Origin: DASXIF01 sp036498145
GTDB taxonomy: Bacteria > Actinomycetota > Actinomycetes > Mycobacteriales > Jatrophihabitantaceae
NCBI GenBank assembly: GCA_963708625.1
Contig: CAVPSV010000004.1
Location: forward strand, 310,001 to 374,000
Direction of reading: 5' to 3'
Length of the DNA: 64,000 nucleotides
Position 1 is the first letter of the stretch. Every line of letters begins with the position of its first letter. Below the pieces are notes generated by a model. It did not search any database, had not been told where the DNA came from, and saw nothing but the letters and a program-made list of their open reading frames with translations. The position numbers were made by a program, and so were the translations under genes. Shown one piece after another: positions 8,706-18,228 of the stretch.

Positions 8706-10006
8706 CCGACGGCATCAGCACCGCGGACGGCGTCCGGCTAGTTGCCTCGGGCCAGCAACTCGAGGTCGGCCGCCTGTTGGGTGCGGGCACGCAGGGCCTG
8801 GTGTACGAGGTGGCCATGCGCGGCATGGGCCGGATCATGGCGCTGAAGTGGTATCGCGCCGACTCGGCCAGCAACAGCCAGCGTGACCGCATCAGTCGAT
8901 TGCTCGGGTTCGGGGCGCCAAGCCGAGCCTTCCTGTGGCCGATCGATATCGCGCACGCCGACCACCGGCCCAGCTTCGGCTATGTCATGCCGGTGCGCGA
9001 ACCGCGGTTCCGCTCGCTGTCGGCAGTGATGGACGCCGGCGTGCGCATCCCGCTCGAAGTCGTCTGCCGGGCCGCGGCCAACCTCGCCGACGCGTTCCTC
9101 GCCCTGCACACCAGCGGGCTTTGCTACGCCGACATCAGCTTCGGCAACCTGTTCGTCGATCCCATCAGCGGTGACATCCAGATCTGCGACAACGACAACG
9201 TCTGCGTCGACGGCCAGCCCAGCGACGTGCTCGGCACGCTCTACTTCATGGCGCCGGAGATCGTGCGCGGCGAGGCGGTACCCAGCATCATCGCCGACCG
9301 GCACGCGCTGGCCGTGGTGCTGTTCTACCTGTTGCTGCGGCATCACCCGCTCTTCGGCGCCCGCGAGCACGCGTTACAGGACCTGACCCCGGACTCGCTG
9401 CGCGAACTGCTCGGCGACCATCCGTTGTTCATCTTCGATCCGGACGACCCGTCCAACCGGCCGACGTCGGCGCAGGCCAACCCCATCACGATCTGGCCGG
9501 CGCTGCCCGGTTACGTCCGCGAGCTGTTCACCACCGCGTTCACCGCGGGACTGCGCGACCCCAAGGTCTCCCGGGTGACGGAAAGCCAGTGGCGCGCGGC
9601 CATGCGGCGACTGGAGGACCTGGTCCGGATCTGCCCGGTCTGCGGCTCGCAGCAGTTCTTCGACCCGGTCGAAGCCCTGGCGAACTGCGCGCAGCCGGAC
9701 TGCCGGACGCCGCTGGCGCCCCCGCCCCGGCTCGTCACGCACACCACCGTGGTGCTCGAACCGGGCAAGGCAATCCGGCGGCACCATTTCACGCCGGTGC
9801 GCACCGCCGACAGCGACGTCGTGATCGGCGCGGTGATCCGCCATCCGGCCACCGGACTGCTGGCATTGCGAAATGCCTCGTCCCAACCGTGGCTGCTCTA
9901 TCGCCCCGAGCGTCCCGAGGCGAACATCGAGCCCGGAATGGCCGTCACGATTCGGGCGGATATGACCATTTCCGTCGACGGAATGAAAGGACAACTGCAC
10001 GCCTGA
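8702..10006 (+). CDS. Ser/Thr kinase with C-terminal zinc ribbon, YegI-like
   Basis: 434 residues. Kinase domain ~17-300: glycine loop GAGTQGLVY, Lys in MALKWY (~49), a catalytic loop YADISFGN in place of HRDxxxxN (Asp and Asn kept), ICDND in place of DFG, and MAPE. These divergent motifs are usual for the TerY-P/YegI group. At ~310-336 there is a zinc ribbon (CPVCGS, then CAQPDC). The last ~100 residues form a beta-rich domain (PGKAIRRHHF to DGMKGQLHA). No TM helix. Start overlaps the phosphatase stop. Likely targets are the vWA protein and the FHA exporter downstream; this is inference. Confidence 0.87.
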   Translation: MTDGISTADGVRLVASGQQLEVGRLLGAGTQGLVYEVAMRGMGRIMALKWYRADSASNSQRDRISRLLGFGAPSRAFLWPIDIAHADHRPSFGYVMPVREPRFRSLSAVMDAGVRIPLEVVCRAAANLADAFLALHTSGLCYADISFGNLFVDPISGDIQICDNDNVCVDGQPSDVLGTLYFMAPEIVRGEAVPSIIADRHALAVVLFYLLLRHHPLFGAREHALQDLTPDSLRELLGDHPLFIFDPDDPSNRPTSAQANPITIWPALPGYVRELFTTAFTAGLRDPKVSRVTESQWRAAMRRLEDLVRICPVCGSQQFFDPVEALANCAQPDCRTPLAPPPRLVTHTTVVLEPGKAIRRHHFTPVRTADSDVVIGAVIRHPATGLLALRNASSQPWLLYRPERPEANIEPGMAVTIRADMTISVDGMKGQLHA

Positions 10007-10151
10007 GGGCTCTCTAACCAATGCGATCTTCGGATACCCTTCGTGCCTCTCACAACAGTTGTCCGAACTGCCGCCGAAAGCCGCGTAGTGCGCATTTCGA
10101 TCACCGGCCTGGCCGTCGTTTCGGGCACGGGTGACGCCAGCGGGGTGGCCG

Positions 10152-10928
10152 ATGAGAACCGCCAGCATGACGCGGCTGTTCGGCACGCAGCCAGCCACCC
10201 GCCGCCGGCGCAAAATCATCGTGATCGTGCTGGCAGTGCTCGTGGTCCTGATCGCGGCCGATCGCATCGCCGCGGTCGCCGCCTCGGGCGCGGCCGTGCA
10301 ACGAGTGGTGCAGAGCGACGAAGGGCTGGCCAAGAAGCCGACCATCTCCTTCGGCGGCTTCCCGTTCCTGACCCAGGTGGCCTTCGGCAAGTACTCCGAC
10401 ATCAATATCGGGATCGACGACATCACCCCACCAGGCGGGCCGCGGATCGAGCACCTGTCCGCACACCTGAAAGGCGCCCACATCCCCTTGTCGAAGGCGA
10501 TCAGCAACAACACGACGAGCATTCCGGTCGACCACATCACGGCGAAGGCATCGATCGGATTCGCCGACCTGGATGCCTTCCTGAAGACGCAGCCGGGCGG
10601 GCTGGTCATCGCCAAGGGCAGCGGCTCCGCGGTGCAGGTCGCGGGCAGCATTGCGCAGGACGGGGTGACGATCGCGGTTGCCGGCAGCGCCACGTTGCAG
10701 GCCGAGCACGGCCAGCTCACCCTGACCCCGCAGGACATCCACGTCAACGGCAGCGGCTTCGACGACATCATCGACCAGCTCGGCGGCCTGCTGTCGCTGT
10801 TCCCGCCGATCCCGGTGCCGCTGCCGAACCTGCCGTTCAACCTCAGCATCACCGGAGTCAGCGCGAACGCCGACGGCGTCGCGGTCTCTGCCTCGGTAGA
10901 CCACATCGTGCTCAGCACCGGCTCGTGA
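10152..10928 (+). CDS. DUF2993/LmeA-like lipid-binding envelope protein
   Basis: About 258 residues. A basic start (RRRRK) and one N-terminal TM or signal anchor (IIVIVLAVLVVLIAADRIA) precede a DUF2993-type beta-rich fold, with FGGFPFLTQVAFGKYSDI as the characteristic region. Family members such as mycobacterial LmeA bind phospholipids and support mannan maturation in the envelope. ATG at 10152 chosen; a GTG at 10131 is possible. The gap after the kinase gene is 145 nt, so it may have its own promoter. The FHA-ABC exporter begins 22 nt later, suggesting a joint role in lipid or glycolipid traffic. Confidence 0.72.
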   Translation: MRTASMTRLFGTQPATRRRRKIIVIVLAVLVVLIAADRIAAVAASGAAVQRVVQSDEGLAKKPTISFGGFPFLTQVAFGKYSDINIGIDDITPPGGPRIEHLSAHLKGAHIPLSKAISNNTTSIPVDHITAKASIGFADLDAFLKTQPGGLVIAKGSGSAVQVAGSIAQDGVTIAVAGSATLQAEHGQLTLTPQDIHVNGSGFDDIIDQLGGLLSLFPPIPVPLPNLPFNLSITGVSANADGVAVSASVDHIVLSTGS

Positions 10929-10950
10929 TGACCCATATCGGAGGGATTGC

Positions 10951-13410
10951 GTGACAACCGGAACCATGACTGTGACGACGGGCGCGGGCACCGCCGCCGG
11001 TCCCACCTCGAACGTCGCGCCGCCCGGCAAGGCGTTCGTCATCGGTCGCTCGATCGAAGCCGACCTGCTGGTGGACGACGCCCGCGTGTCACGACGCCAC
11101 CTGCTCCTTCAGAGCGAGGGCGACGGCTGGCGGATCCGGGACGTCAGCTCCAACGGCAGCTGGTGCGACGGCGCGCGACTCGGCGAGGACGGCCTGCTGA
11201 TACAGCACTCCGGCACCCTGCGGCTGTTCCTCGGCGACGCGGCCGGCCCCGAGATCGCCCTCACCTACCAAGCGCCGGTGCCCGCCGCGGTGCCGGTGGC
11301 CGCGCACGCGCCGGCGTTCCCGGAGACGGTCCGCCCACCCGAGCGCCACCTCACCTCCGGCACCATGCTGCGCCGGCGCGACGAGCTGCCGGCGTCGGAC
11401 CCGGAGCGCGACCTGGGGGCCAGCGGCACCCGCCTGCAGCACCAACAGCAGGCCGCGCACGACCTGGTCGTCGGCCGCATCACCGTCGGCCGCGACCCGG
11501 CCAACGACGTGCACGTACCCGACCTGCTGGTGTCCCGCTTTCACGCGGAACTGCGGGTGGCCAACAACACCGCCGAGATCGTCGACCTCGGCTCGGCGAA
11601 CGGGACCTTCGTCAACGGCCAGCGCGTCATCCAGGCACCGGTCTTCGACGGCGACGTCATCACCATCGGCCACTACCTGCTGCAGGTCGAAGGCAGCCAG
11701 CTGGTCGAATTCGTCGACACCGGCGACGTCAGCTTCGAGGCGCAGGAATTGGCGGTGTTCGCGGGGCCGAAGCAGCTCATGCACGAAGTGAGCTTCCAGT
11801 TGCCGGCCCGCGCGCTGCTGGCCGTCGTCGGACCGTCCGGCGCCGGCAAATCCACCTTGCTCAACGCGCTGACCGGATTCCGGCCGGCTGATTCCGGCGC
11901 CGTCTGGTATGCCGGTCGCGACCTGTACGCAAGCTACGACGAGCTGCGCCGCCGGATCGGCTACGTGCCGCAGGACGACCTGCTGCACACCACCCTCACC
12001 GTGCGCAAGGCGCTCGAGTTCGGTGCCCAACTGCGGTTCCCGCCGGACGTCACCGCGGCCGAACGCACCGCCCGGGTCGACGAGGTGCTCAGCGAACTCG
12101 GCTTGACCCAGCACGCGAACACCCAGGTGGCCCGGCTGTCCGGCGGGCAGCGCAAGCGCACCAGCGTCGCCCTCGAACTGCTCACCAAACCGTCGCTGCT
12201 CTACCTGGACGAGCCGACATCCGGCCTCGACCCGGGCTTGGACAAGTCGGTGATGCAGTCGCTGCGCACGCTCGCCGACGACGGCCGCACGGTCGTGGTG
12301 GTCACCCACAGCGTGGCCAATCTCGATGTCTGCGACTTCGTGCTGATGCTGGCGCCCGGTGGGTACGTCGCCTATTTCGGACCGCCCGGCGGCGCCCTCG
12401 GCTACTTCGACAAGCCCGACTTCCCGGACGTGTTCCTCGCGTTGGAAGCGACGCCCGGCGCGGAATGGGGTGAGAAATTCCGCTCGTCGAAGTTCCACAA
12501 GGCGCGGCCGGCGGACTCCTCCGCAGCGCGGGTGCCGGAGGAACTGCCCAACATCCGCCAGCAGTCCGTGGCCAGGCAGCTGTCCACCCTGGTGCGGCGC
12601 TACGTGTCGGTGATCGCCTCGGACCGGTCCTATACCCGGCTGATGATCCTGTTCCCGTTGCTGCTCGGGGTGATCCCCCGGGTCGTGCCGGCGAAGAACG
12701 GGTTGCGCGTGGTGGCCGCCCAGCCGAACACGGACGCGCCGACGGTGTTGCTGGTGCTGATCCTGTGCGCCTGCTTCATGGGCATGGCCAATTCGGTGCG
12801 CGAGATCGTCAAGGAACGCGCGATCTTCCGGCGCGAGCGTTCCATCGGCCTGTCGATGACCGCCTACCTGGGTTCCAAGATCGTGGTGTTGACCGTGATC
12901 ACCGCGGTGCAGGCGCTGGTATTCACGTTGATCGGTGTGCTCGGCCGCACCCCGAGCAAGGGCGCGCTGATAAGTCCGGGCCTGGTGGAGGTCGCACTCG
13001 CGGTCATCGTCACCGCCGTGGTGTCGATGTTGCTCGGTCTGGTCATCTCCGCCCTCGTCGACAACGCGGACAAGACGATGCCACTGCTGGTGCTGATCAC
13101 CATGGCCCAGCTGGTGCTCTCCGGTGGCCTGGTGCCGCTGGTCGGCAAGCCGGGCCTGGAGCAGGTGGCGTGGTTGGCACCGGCCCGCTGGGGCGGTGGC
13201 GCCGTCGGGTCGTCCATCGACCTGAACCGGGTCATCGAAGCCGGCAACAAGGCGGTCAAGGCCCCGCCGCACGACCCGATCTGGGACCACACCGCGTCGA
13301 CCTACCTCACCGATCTCGGATATTGCCTCGTGGTCGGTGTCGTCTGCGCGGTGCTGTGCGCGGTGCTGCTGCGTCGCGGTGACCCCAAGCCCGGCCGGCG
13401 CCGCGCCTGA
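10951..13410 (+). CDS. FHA-FHA-ABC ATPase-ABC2 permease fusion, Rv1747-like exporter
   Basis: 819 residues, GTG start after GGAGGG. FHA 1 at ~30-85 (VIGRSIEADLLVDD, VSRRH, SSNGSW) and FHA 2 at ~165-240 (VGRDPANDVHVPD, SRFHAEL, SANGTFVNG). The ATPase has Walker A GPSGAGKST (~295), signature LSGGQRKR (~395), Walker B LLYLDEPTSGLDP and an H-loop THS. Six helices fill ~555-815. The layout matches M. tuberculosis Rv1747, an exporter regulated when a Ser/Thr kinase phosphorylates it and its FHA domains bind phosphothreonine. With the kinase and phosphatase two genes upstream, phospho-control is likely. Cargo unknown, perhaps a cell-envelope glycolipid. Confidence 0.88.
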   Translation: MTTGTMTVTTGAGTAAGPTSNVAPPGKAFVIGRSIEADLLVDDARVSRRHLLLQSEGDGWRIRDVSSNGSWCDGARLGEDGLLIQHSGTLRLFLGDAAGPEIALTYQAPVPAAVPVAAHAPAFPETVRPPERHLTSGTMLRRRDELPASDPERDLGASGTRLQHQQQAAHDLVVGRITVGRDPANDVHVPDLLVSRFHAELRVANNTAEIVDLGSANGTFVNGQRVIQAPVFDGDVITIGHYLLQVEGSQLVEFVDTGDVSFEAQELAVFAGPKQLMHEVSFQLPARALLAVVGPSGAGKSTLLNALTGFRPADSGAVWYAGRDLYASYDELRRRIGYVPQDDLLHTTLTVRKALEFGAQLRFPPDVTAAERTARVDEVLSELGLTQHANTQVARLSGGQRKRTSVALELLTKPSLLYLDEPTSGLDPGLDKSVMQSLRTLADDGRTVVVVTHSVANLDVCDFVLMLAPGGYVAYFGPPGGALGYFDKPDFPDVFLALEATPGAEWGEKFRSSKFHKARPADSSAARVPEELPNIRQQSVARQLSTLVRRYVSVIASDRSYTRLMILFPLLLGVIPRVVPAKNGLRVVAAQPNTDAPTVLLVLILCACFMGMANSVREIVKERAIFRRERSIGLSMTAYLGSKIVVLTVITAVQALVFTLIGVLGRTPSKGALISPGLVEVALAVIVTAVVSMLLGLVISALVDNADKTMPLLVLITMAQLVLSGGLVPLVGKPGLEQVAWLAPARWGGGAVGSSIDLNRVIEAGNKAVKAPPHDPIWDHTASTYLTDLGYCLVVGVVCAVLCAVLLRRGDPKPGRRRA

Positions 13411-13445
13411 TTCCAACTGCAGACCGGACGCTGGGAGGGGTTTGG

Positions 13446-13934
13446 ATGCGACGTCGAAGAACACCGTGGTTCGCCGCGGGTGTGCTGGCGATGGCAGTGG
13501 TGGCCGGCTGCGCGTCCACCAAGGCTTCGGTCACCCAGGGCATCGGCACGGCGAACTCACCGACGACCGGGAGCGCAACCGGCGCGTCATCGTCCGGCGT
13601 GCCGGTCCCAGCCACGACGCCCGCCACCGCACCGGCGTCGTCGGCCTCGAGCGACGCCGCGGCCGCAGCGTGCCTGAGCGCGGCGCAGGCCTTCGCCATC
13701 GTGATGCAGGCGGCCGGCCCCCAGATCGCGCTGGACAGCGAGCACGGATACGGCTGCCTCGACGGCTGGGCCTACGTGAACTACCACCACGTGCCCGAGG
13801 GCAACCACGCCACGAAGGCGCTGCAATACCTGCACGGAAGTTGGGTGATCGGCGACCGCGTGCTCGGCTGCGGCGACGGCACGCACCCGCCCGCGATGCC
13901 ACCGGGGATCATGCAATACGGCTGCGCGAACTAG
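13446..13934 (+). CDS. Secreted lipoprotein of unknown function
   Basis: About 162 residues. RRRR, a hydrophobic stretch and VVAGC form a lipoprotein signal. A Ser/Thr/Ala/Pro spacer (~20-75) leads to a small globular domain with four Cys (AACLSA, YGCLDG, LGCGDG, YGCAN), probably two disulfides. The gene starts 35 nt after the exporter on the same strand with GGGAGGGG in front, so it probably ends that transcript. I do not recognise the domain. An envelope partner of the exporter or lectin protein is conceivable but unsupported. Confidence 0.7.
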   Translation: MRRRRTPWFAAGVLAMAVVAGCASTKASVTQGIGTANSPTTGSATGASSSGVPVPATTPATAPASSASSDAAAAACLSAAQAFAIVMQAAGPQIALDSEHGYGCLDGWAYVNYHHVPEGNHATKALQYLHGSWVIGDRVLGCGDGTHPPAMPPGIMQYGCAN

Positions 13935-13972
13935 ACGAGGGCGCGCGCTCGGCGCGTCAATCGCCGGGCCGG

Positions 13973-14827
13973 CTAGGTCGTCAGCGTCGCCGCAACCTGG
14001 CGGGTAGGGGCGAGCCAGTCCAGCCACTCGTCCAGACCGTCGCCGCGGGTGGCGGAGACCGGCAGGATCTGCGCGCGCCGGTTGACCAGACCCACGTCGT
14101 GCTCGAACCGGTCGGCGTCGAAGTCGACGTAGGGCAACAGGTCGATCTTGTTCAGACGACCACGATCGAGGCCGCCGCGAAGATGTGCGGGTACTTCAGC
14201 GGCTTGTCCGCGCCCTCGGTCACCGACATGATCACGACTCGGGCGTCCTCGCCGAGGTCGAACAGCGCCGGGCACACCAGGTTGCCGACGTTCTCGATCA
14301 GCACCAGGCCGTCGTGCGGGTCGAGCCGGCGCAACGCCGGTCGCACCATCGTCGCGTCGAGGTGGCACCCGGACCCGGTGTTGACCTGCAGCACCGGCGC
14401 ACCCGCGGCGGCGATCCGGTCGGCGTCGAACGTCGTCTCCTGATCGCCCTCGATGACGCGCACCGGCACCGAACCCGCGAGCGCGGTGATCGTGCGCTCC
14501 AGCAGCGTCGTCTTGCCCGAGCCGGGTGAACTCATCAGGTTGACGGCACGCACGCCGCGGCCCGCAACCAGGCTGCGGTTCTGCGCGGCGAGCTCGTCGT
14601 TCTTGGCGAGTATCCGGGTCTCGAGCGTCAGCGTCTCGGTGTCGCGGCTGTGCCGTGGGTGTGGCCGTCGGCGTGCGGCGTGAGTATGCGTGTGCGGCCG
14701 TCGTCGGCATGCGCGTGGGTGTGGCCGTCCGCATGTGCGTATGCGTGTGCCCGTCGGCATGGCGTGTGCGTACCGGATCGACGATCCGGGCGCCGGCATC
14801 GTCGCCACAGCCGCACGTCGCGCACAT
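13973..14827 (-). CDS. hypB: Hydrogenase nickel insertion GTPase HypB (frameshifted)
   Basis: GTPase that supplies nickel to the [NiFe] site. It starts MCATCGCG, the N-terminal nickel-site motif, then has a His-rich tract (HADGHTHTH and related) for nickel storage. P-loop SPGSGKTTLLE, the switch ENVGNLVCP and the base motif LNKIDLLPY are all present. They fall in different frames: breaks are needed at about 14155, 14655 and 14735, so the sequence as given would not yield a full protein. The ATG overlaps the hypA stop (TGATG). I read the breaks as probable sequence errors because the conserved blocks are intact. Confidence 0.85.
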   Translation of the reverse strand: MCATCGCGDDAGARIVDPVRTRHADGHTHTHMRTATPTRMPTTAAHAYSRRTPTATPTAQPRHRDADARDPDTRQERRARRAEPQPGCGPRRACRQPDEFTRLGQDDAAGAHDHRARGFGAGARHRGRSGDDVRRRPDRRRGCAGAAGQHRVRVPPRRDDGATGVAPARPARRPGADRERRQPGVPGAVRPRRGRPSRDHVGDRGRGQAAEVPAHLRGGLDRGRLNKIDLLPYVDFDADRFEHDVGLVNRRAQILPVSATRGDGLDEWLDWLAPTRQVAATLTT

Positions 14828-15159
14828 CAGCGACTCACCTCGACCGACAGAATGCGCAGTTCCTCGCCGGCCAGCACCCGGACGTCCGAGCTGCCGCACC
14901 CGCACAGCAGGATCGGGTCCTCGACGACGAACTCCTCACCGCAGGTGACGCAGTGCGCCCGCCCGGGTGGCTCGTCGATGACCAGCGTGGCGCCGTCCGC
15001 GGCGGTGTCGGCGGCCGCCAACTCGAAGCAGAACCGCAGCGCATCGGCGGACACGCCGGACAGCCGCCCGACCTCGAGCCGGACCTCGCGCACGGTGCGC
15101 TCGCCGGTGCGCGCGGTGATCGTCTCGATGACGCTCTCCGCGATCGCCAACTCGTGCAC
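14827..15159 (-). CDS. hypA: Hydrogenase nickel-insertion protein HypA
   Basis: 110 residues, uninterrupted. The family start M-H-E-L-x is found as a GTG (HELAIAESV) at 15159, with GAAGGTGG upstream; the frame is open further 5' but homologues begin here. His2 and Glu3 form the nickel site. The zinc site is CVTCGEEF and LLCGCGSSDV (two Cys pairs). It is divergent from the hydrogenase structural genes across a 185-bp region and is coupled to hypB. Confidence 0.92.
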   Translation of the reverse strand: MHELAIAESVIETITARTGERTVREVRLEVGRLSGVSADALRFCFELAAADTAADGATLVIDEPPGRAHCVTCGEEFVVEDPILLCGCGSSDVRVLAGEELRILSVEVSR

Positions 15160-15344
15160 CCGGCCACCACCTTCGCGCTGGATCTGGTCGTAGAACCTCA
15201 CCATACGAGCGCGCACGCCTGGGTTGGAGAGCCGAAAAACCTCGATTCCGGGAATCACCGATTCTCTCCAAAACGGTCCGCCGATCGCGCGAACCGTTCT
15301 ACGGTCAAGTGAACTCTCGGCTGTCGCGCGAAAGGCGATGCCCC
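15160..15344. promoter_or_regulatory. Divergent hypA / hhyS control region with nested dyads
   Basis: 185-bp gap between hypA and hhyS. Seen: an 8-bp inverted repeat TTGGAGAG (15224-15231) / CTCTCCAA (15264-15271), a nested ATTCCGGGAAT (15245-15255), and ACCGT-TCT-ACGGT (15293-15305). The outer and middle elements are nearly concentric, as expected for a dimer-binding operator. GAAAGG before the ATG at 15345 is a plausible ribosome site. No clear -35/-10 pair recognised. Confidence 0.4.
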
Positions 15345-16420
15345 ATGACGACCGCCACAGAAGCCCCTGTACTGCACGTTCTCTGGATCAACGCCGGGCT
15401 CAGCTGCGACGGCGACTCGGTCTCGCTGACCGCGGCGACCCAGCCCAGCATCGAGGAGATCGTGCTCGGCGCGCTGCCGGGCCTGCCGAACATCCAGGTG
15501 CACTGGCCGCTCATCGACTTCGAGTGCGGTCCGGAGACCGGCGCCGACAACTTCATCGAGTGGTGGTGGAAGGCCGACCGCGGCGAACTCGAGCCGTTCG
15601 TCCTCGTCGTCGAGGGCTCGATCCCGAACGAGTCGATCAAGTCCGAGGGCTACTGGTGCGGCTTCGGCAACAACCCGCTCACCGGCCAGCCGGTGACGAC
15701 CAGCGAATGGCTCGACCAGCTCGCGCCGAAGGCCACCGCCATCGTCGCGGTCGGCACCTGCGCCACCTACGGCGGCATCCACGCGATGGCCGGCAACCCG
15801 ACCGGCGCGATGGGCGTGCCCGACTACCTCGGCTGGGACTGGAAGTCCAAGGCGGGCCTGCCCATCGTCTGCGTGCCCGGCTGCCCGATCCAGCCCGACA
15901 ACCTGTCCGAGACGCTGCTCTACCTGCTCTACCAGGTCGCCGGCCAGGCGCCGATGATCCCGCTCGACGACCAGCTGCGCCCGCCCTGGCTGTTCGGCGC
16001 CACCGTGCACGAGGGCTGCGACCGCGGCGGCTACTACGAGCAGGGCGAGTTCGCCGACCGCGTACGGCCAGCCGACCTGCCTGGTGAAGCTCGGCTGCTG
16101 GGGACCGGTCGTCAAGTGCAACGTCACCAAACGCGGCTGGATGAACGGCATGGGCGGCTGCCCGAACGTCGGCGGCATCTGTATCGGCTGCACCATGCCC
16201 GGCTTCCCGGACAAGTTCATGCCGTTCATGGACGAGCCACCCGGCGGCAAGGTGTCGGCGACCGCGAGCGGCACCTACGGCAAGGTGATCCGGCGGCTGC
16301 GCAAGGTCACCGCTCGACACGCGTCGAACAAGGAACCGAAGTGGCGCCATCCGGGCCGCGAGCTGACCACCGGCTACACGCCACAGCAACTGGACTCCAG
16401 CAGGGGGAGCACACCGATGA
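15345..16420 (+). CDS. hhyS: [NiFe]-hydrogenase small subunit, group 1h-type (frameshifted)
   Basis: Electron-transfer subunit with FeS clusters for high-affinity atmospheric H2 oxidation. It opens with LHVLWINAGLSCDGDSV and no Tat signal, as in group 1h/5 enzymes. Cluster ligands: GLSCDGD (the Asp replaces one proximal Cys in this group), VGTCATYGG, VPGCPIQPDN, HEGCDRGG, LGCWGPVVKC and GGICIGCTMPGFPD. One extra C near 16060 breaks the frame after YYEQGEFAD. A second shift near the 3' end would place the stop at 16418-16420, overlapping the large-subunit ATG. About 355 residues once repaired. Confidence 0.88.
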
Positions 16421-18228
16421 CCGACGTACAGGACCAGGCCCGAGCATGGCGCAGCACGCCGACACCGACGTCGTGGAGATGGCGTGGGATCCGATCACCC
16501 GCATCGTCGGCAGCCTCGGCATCTACGCCAGCGTCGACTTCAAGCAGAAGATCGTGCGCGAGTGCCACAGCACGTCGTCGATCTTCCGCGGCTACAGCAT
16601 CTTCATGAAGGGCAAGGATCCGCGCGACGCGCACTTCATCACCAGCCGCATCTGCGGCATCTGCGGCGACAACCACGCCACCTGCTCGGTGTACGCGCAG
16701 AACATGGCCTACGGCGTCGCGCCGCCGCACCTCGGCGAATGGATCATCAACTGCGGCGAGGCCGCCGAGTACATGTTCGACCACAACATCTTCCAGGAGA
16801 ACCTGGTCGGCGTGGACTACTGCGAACGGATGGTCCGCGAGACCAACCCGGGCGTGCTCGAACGCGCCAACAGCACCGAGGCGCCGCACGCCGGCGACCA
16901 CGGCTACAAGACCATCGGCGACATCATGCGCTCGCTCAACCCGATCGAGGGCGACTTCTACCGCGAGGCGCTGCAGGTCAGCCGCTACACGCGCGAGATG
17001 TTCTGCCTGATGGAGGGCCGCCACGTCCACCCGTCGACGCTCTACCCGGGCGGCGTCGGCACCGTCGCCGACCGTGCAGCTGTTCACCGACTACTACATC
17101 CGGCTGATGCGCTACATCGAGTTCCTGAAGAAGGTCGTGCCGCTGCACGACGACCTGTTCGACTTCTTCTACGAGGCGCTGCCCGGCTACGAGCACGTCG
17201 GCGAGCGGCGCATCCTGCTCGGCTGCTGGGGCAGCCTGAACGACCCGGCGGTCTGCGACTTCAAGTACCAGAACATGACCAACTGGGGACGCGCGATGTT
17301 CGTCACCCCCGGCGTCGTCGTCGACGGCAAGCTCGTCACCAACGACCTCGTCGACATCAACCTGGGCATGCGCATCCTGCTCGGTCACTCGTTCTACGAC
17401 GACTGGGAGGGCTCGGGCAACGAGGTCTTCGTCGACCGCGACCCGCTCGGCAACCCGGTCGACATCCGGCACCCGTGGAACCAGCACACGCTGCCCCAGC
17501 CCGCAGAAGCGCGACTTCGACAAGCAAGTACAGCTGGACGATGTCGCCGCGCTGGTTCGACGGCACCGACCACCTCGCGCTGGACACCGGCGGCGGCCCG
17601 CTCGCCCGGCTGTGGTCGACGGCGCTGTCCGGCCTGGTCGACATCGGCGGACTACGTGAAGGCAACCGGGCACAGCGTGCAAGTTCGAGCTGCCGCGCAC
17701 GCGCGCTCAAGCCGGCGGCCAGCTACGAGTGGCAGATCCCGCAGTGGAGCAACGCGCTGGAGCGCAACCGGGCCCGCACCTACTTCCAGCTCTACGCCGC
17801 CGTGCGCCGCGCTGCACTTCGTCGAGATGGGACTGGCCGAGGTACGCGCCGGACGCACCGAGACGTGGACGCCGTTCACCGTCCCGGACGAGGCGATCGC
17901 GGTCGGCTTCACCGAGGCGGTGCGCGGCGTGCTCAGCCACCACATGGTGATCCGCGACGGCAAGATCGCGAACTACCACCCGTACCCGCCGACGCCGTGG
18001 AACGGCAGCGTGCGCGACTGCTACGGCACGCCCGGACCCTACGAGGACGCGGTGCAGAACACGCCGATCTTCGAGGAGAACCCGCCGGAGCGGTTCAAGG
18101 GCATCGACATCATGCGGGCCGTGCGCAGCTTCGACCCGTGCCTGCCGTGCGGCGTGCACATGTACACCGGCAACGGCGGCAAGGTCGAGCAGGTCCACTC
18201 GCCGGCCGTCGCCGTCAAGCCGTACTGA
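16417..18228 (+). CDS. hhyL: [NiFe]-hydrogenase large subunit, group 1h-type (frameshifted)
   Basis: Catalytic subunit carrying the NiFe(CN)2CO site. N-terminal motif RICGICGDNHATC and C-terminal motif DPCLPCGVHMY supply the four Cys ligands. About 20 residues follow the C-terminal motif and should be removed by the maturation protease. The highly conserved blocks (DPITRIVGSLG, YPGGVGTVA, GCWGSLNDP, WTMSPRWFDG, HHMVIRDGKIANYHPYP) lie in successive frames. Breaks are near 16448, 17068, 17495, 17520, 17648, 17670, 17695 and 17805, nearly all one extra base. No internal stop remains once the frames are joined. About 600 residues. Confidence 0.88.

Noticed and set aside
9374..10957. Long - strand frame under the kinase and DUF2993 genes
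   Set aside because: Low-complexity composition and no recognisable domain; the + strand genes explain the region.
11089..13464. 791-codon open frame opposite the FHA-ABC exporter
   Set aside because: It is a GC-bias shadow: Asp/His/Arg/Gln-rich with no domain, while the + strand has a complete FHA-ABC protein.
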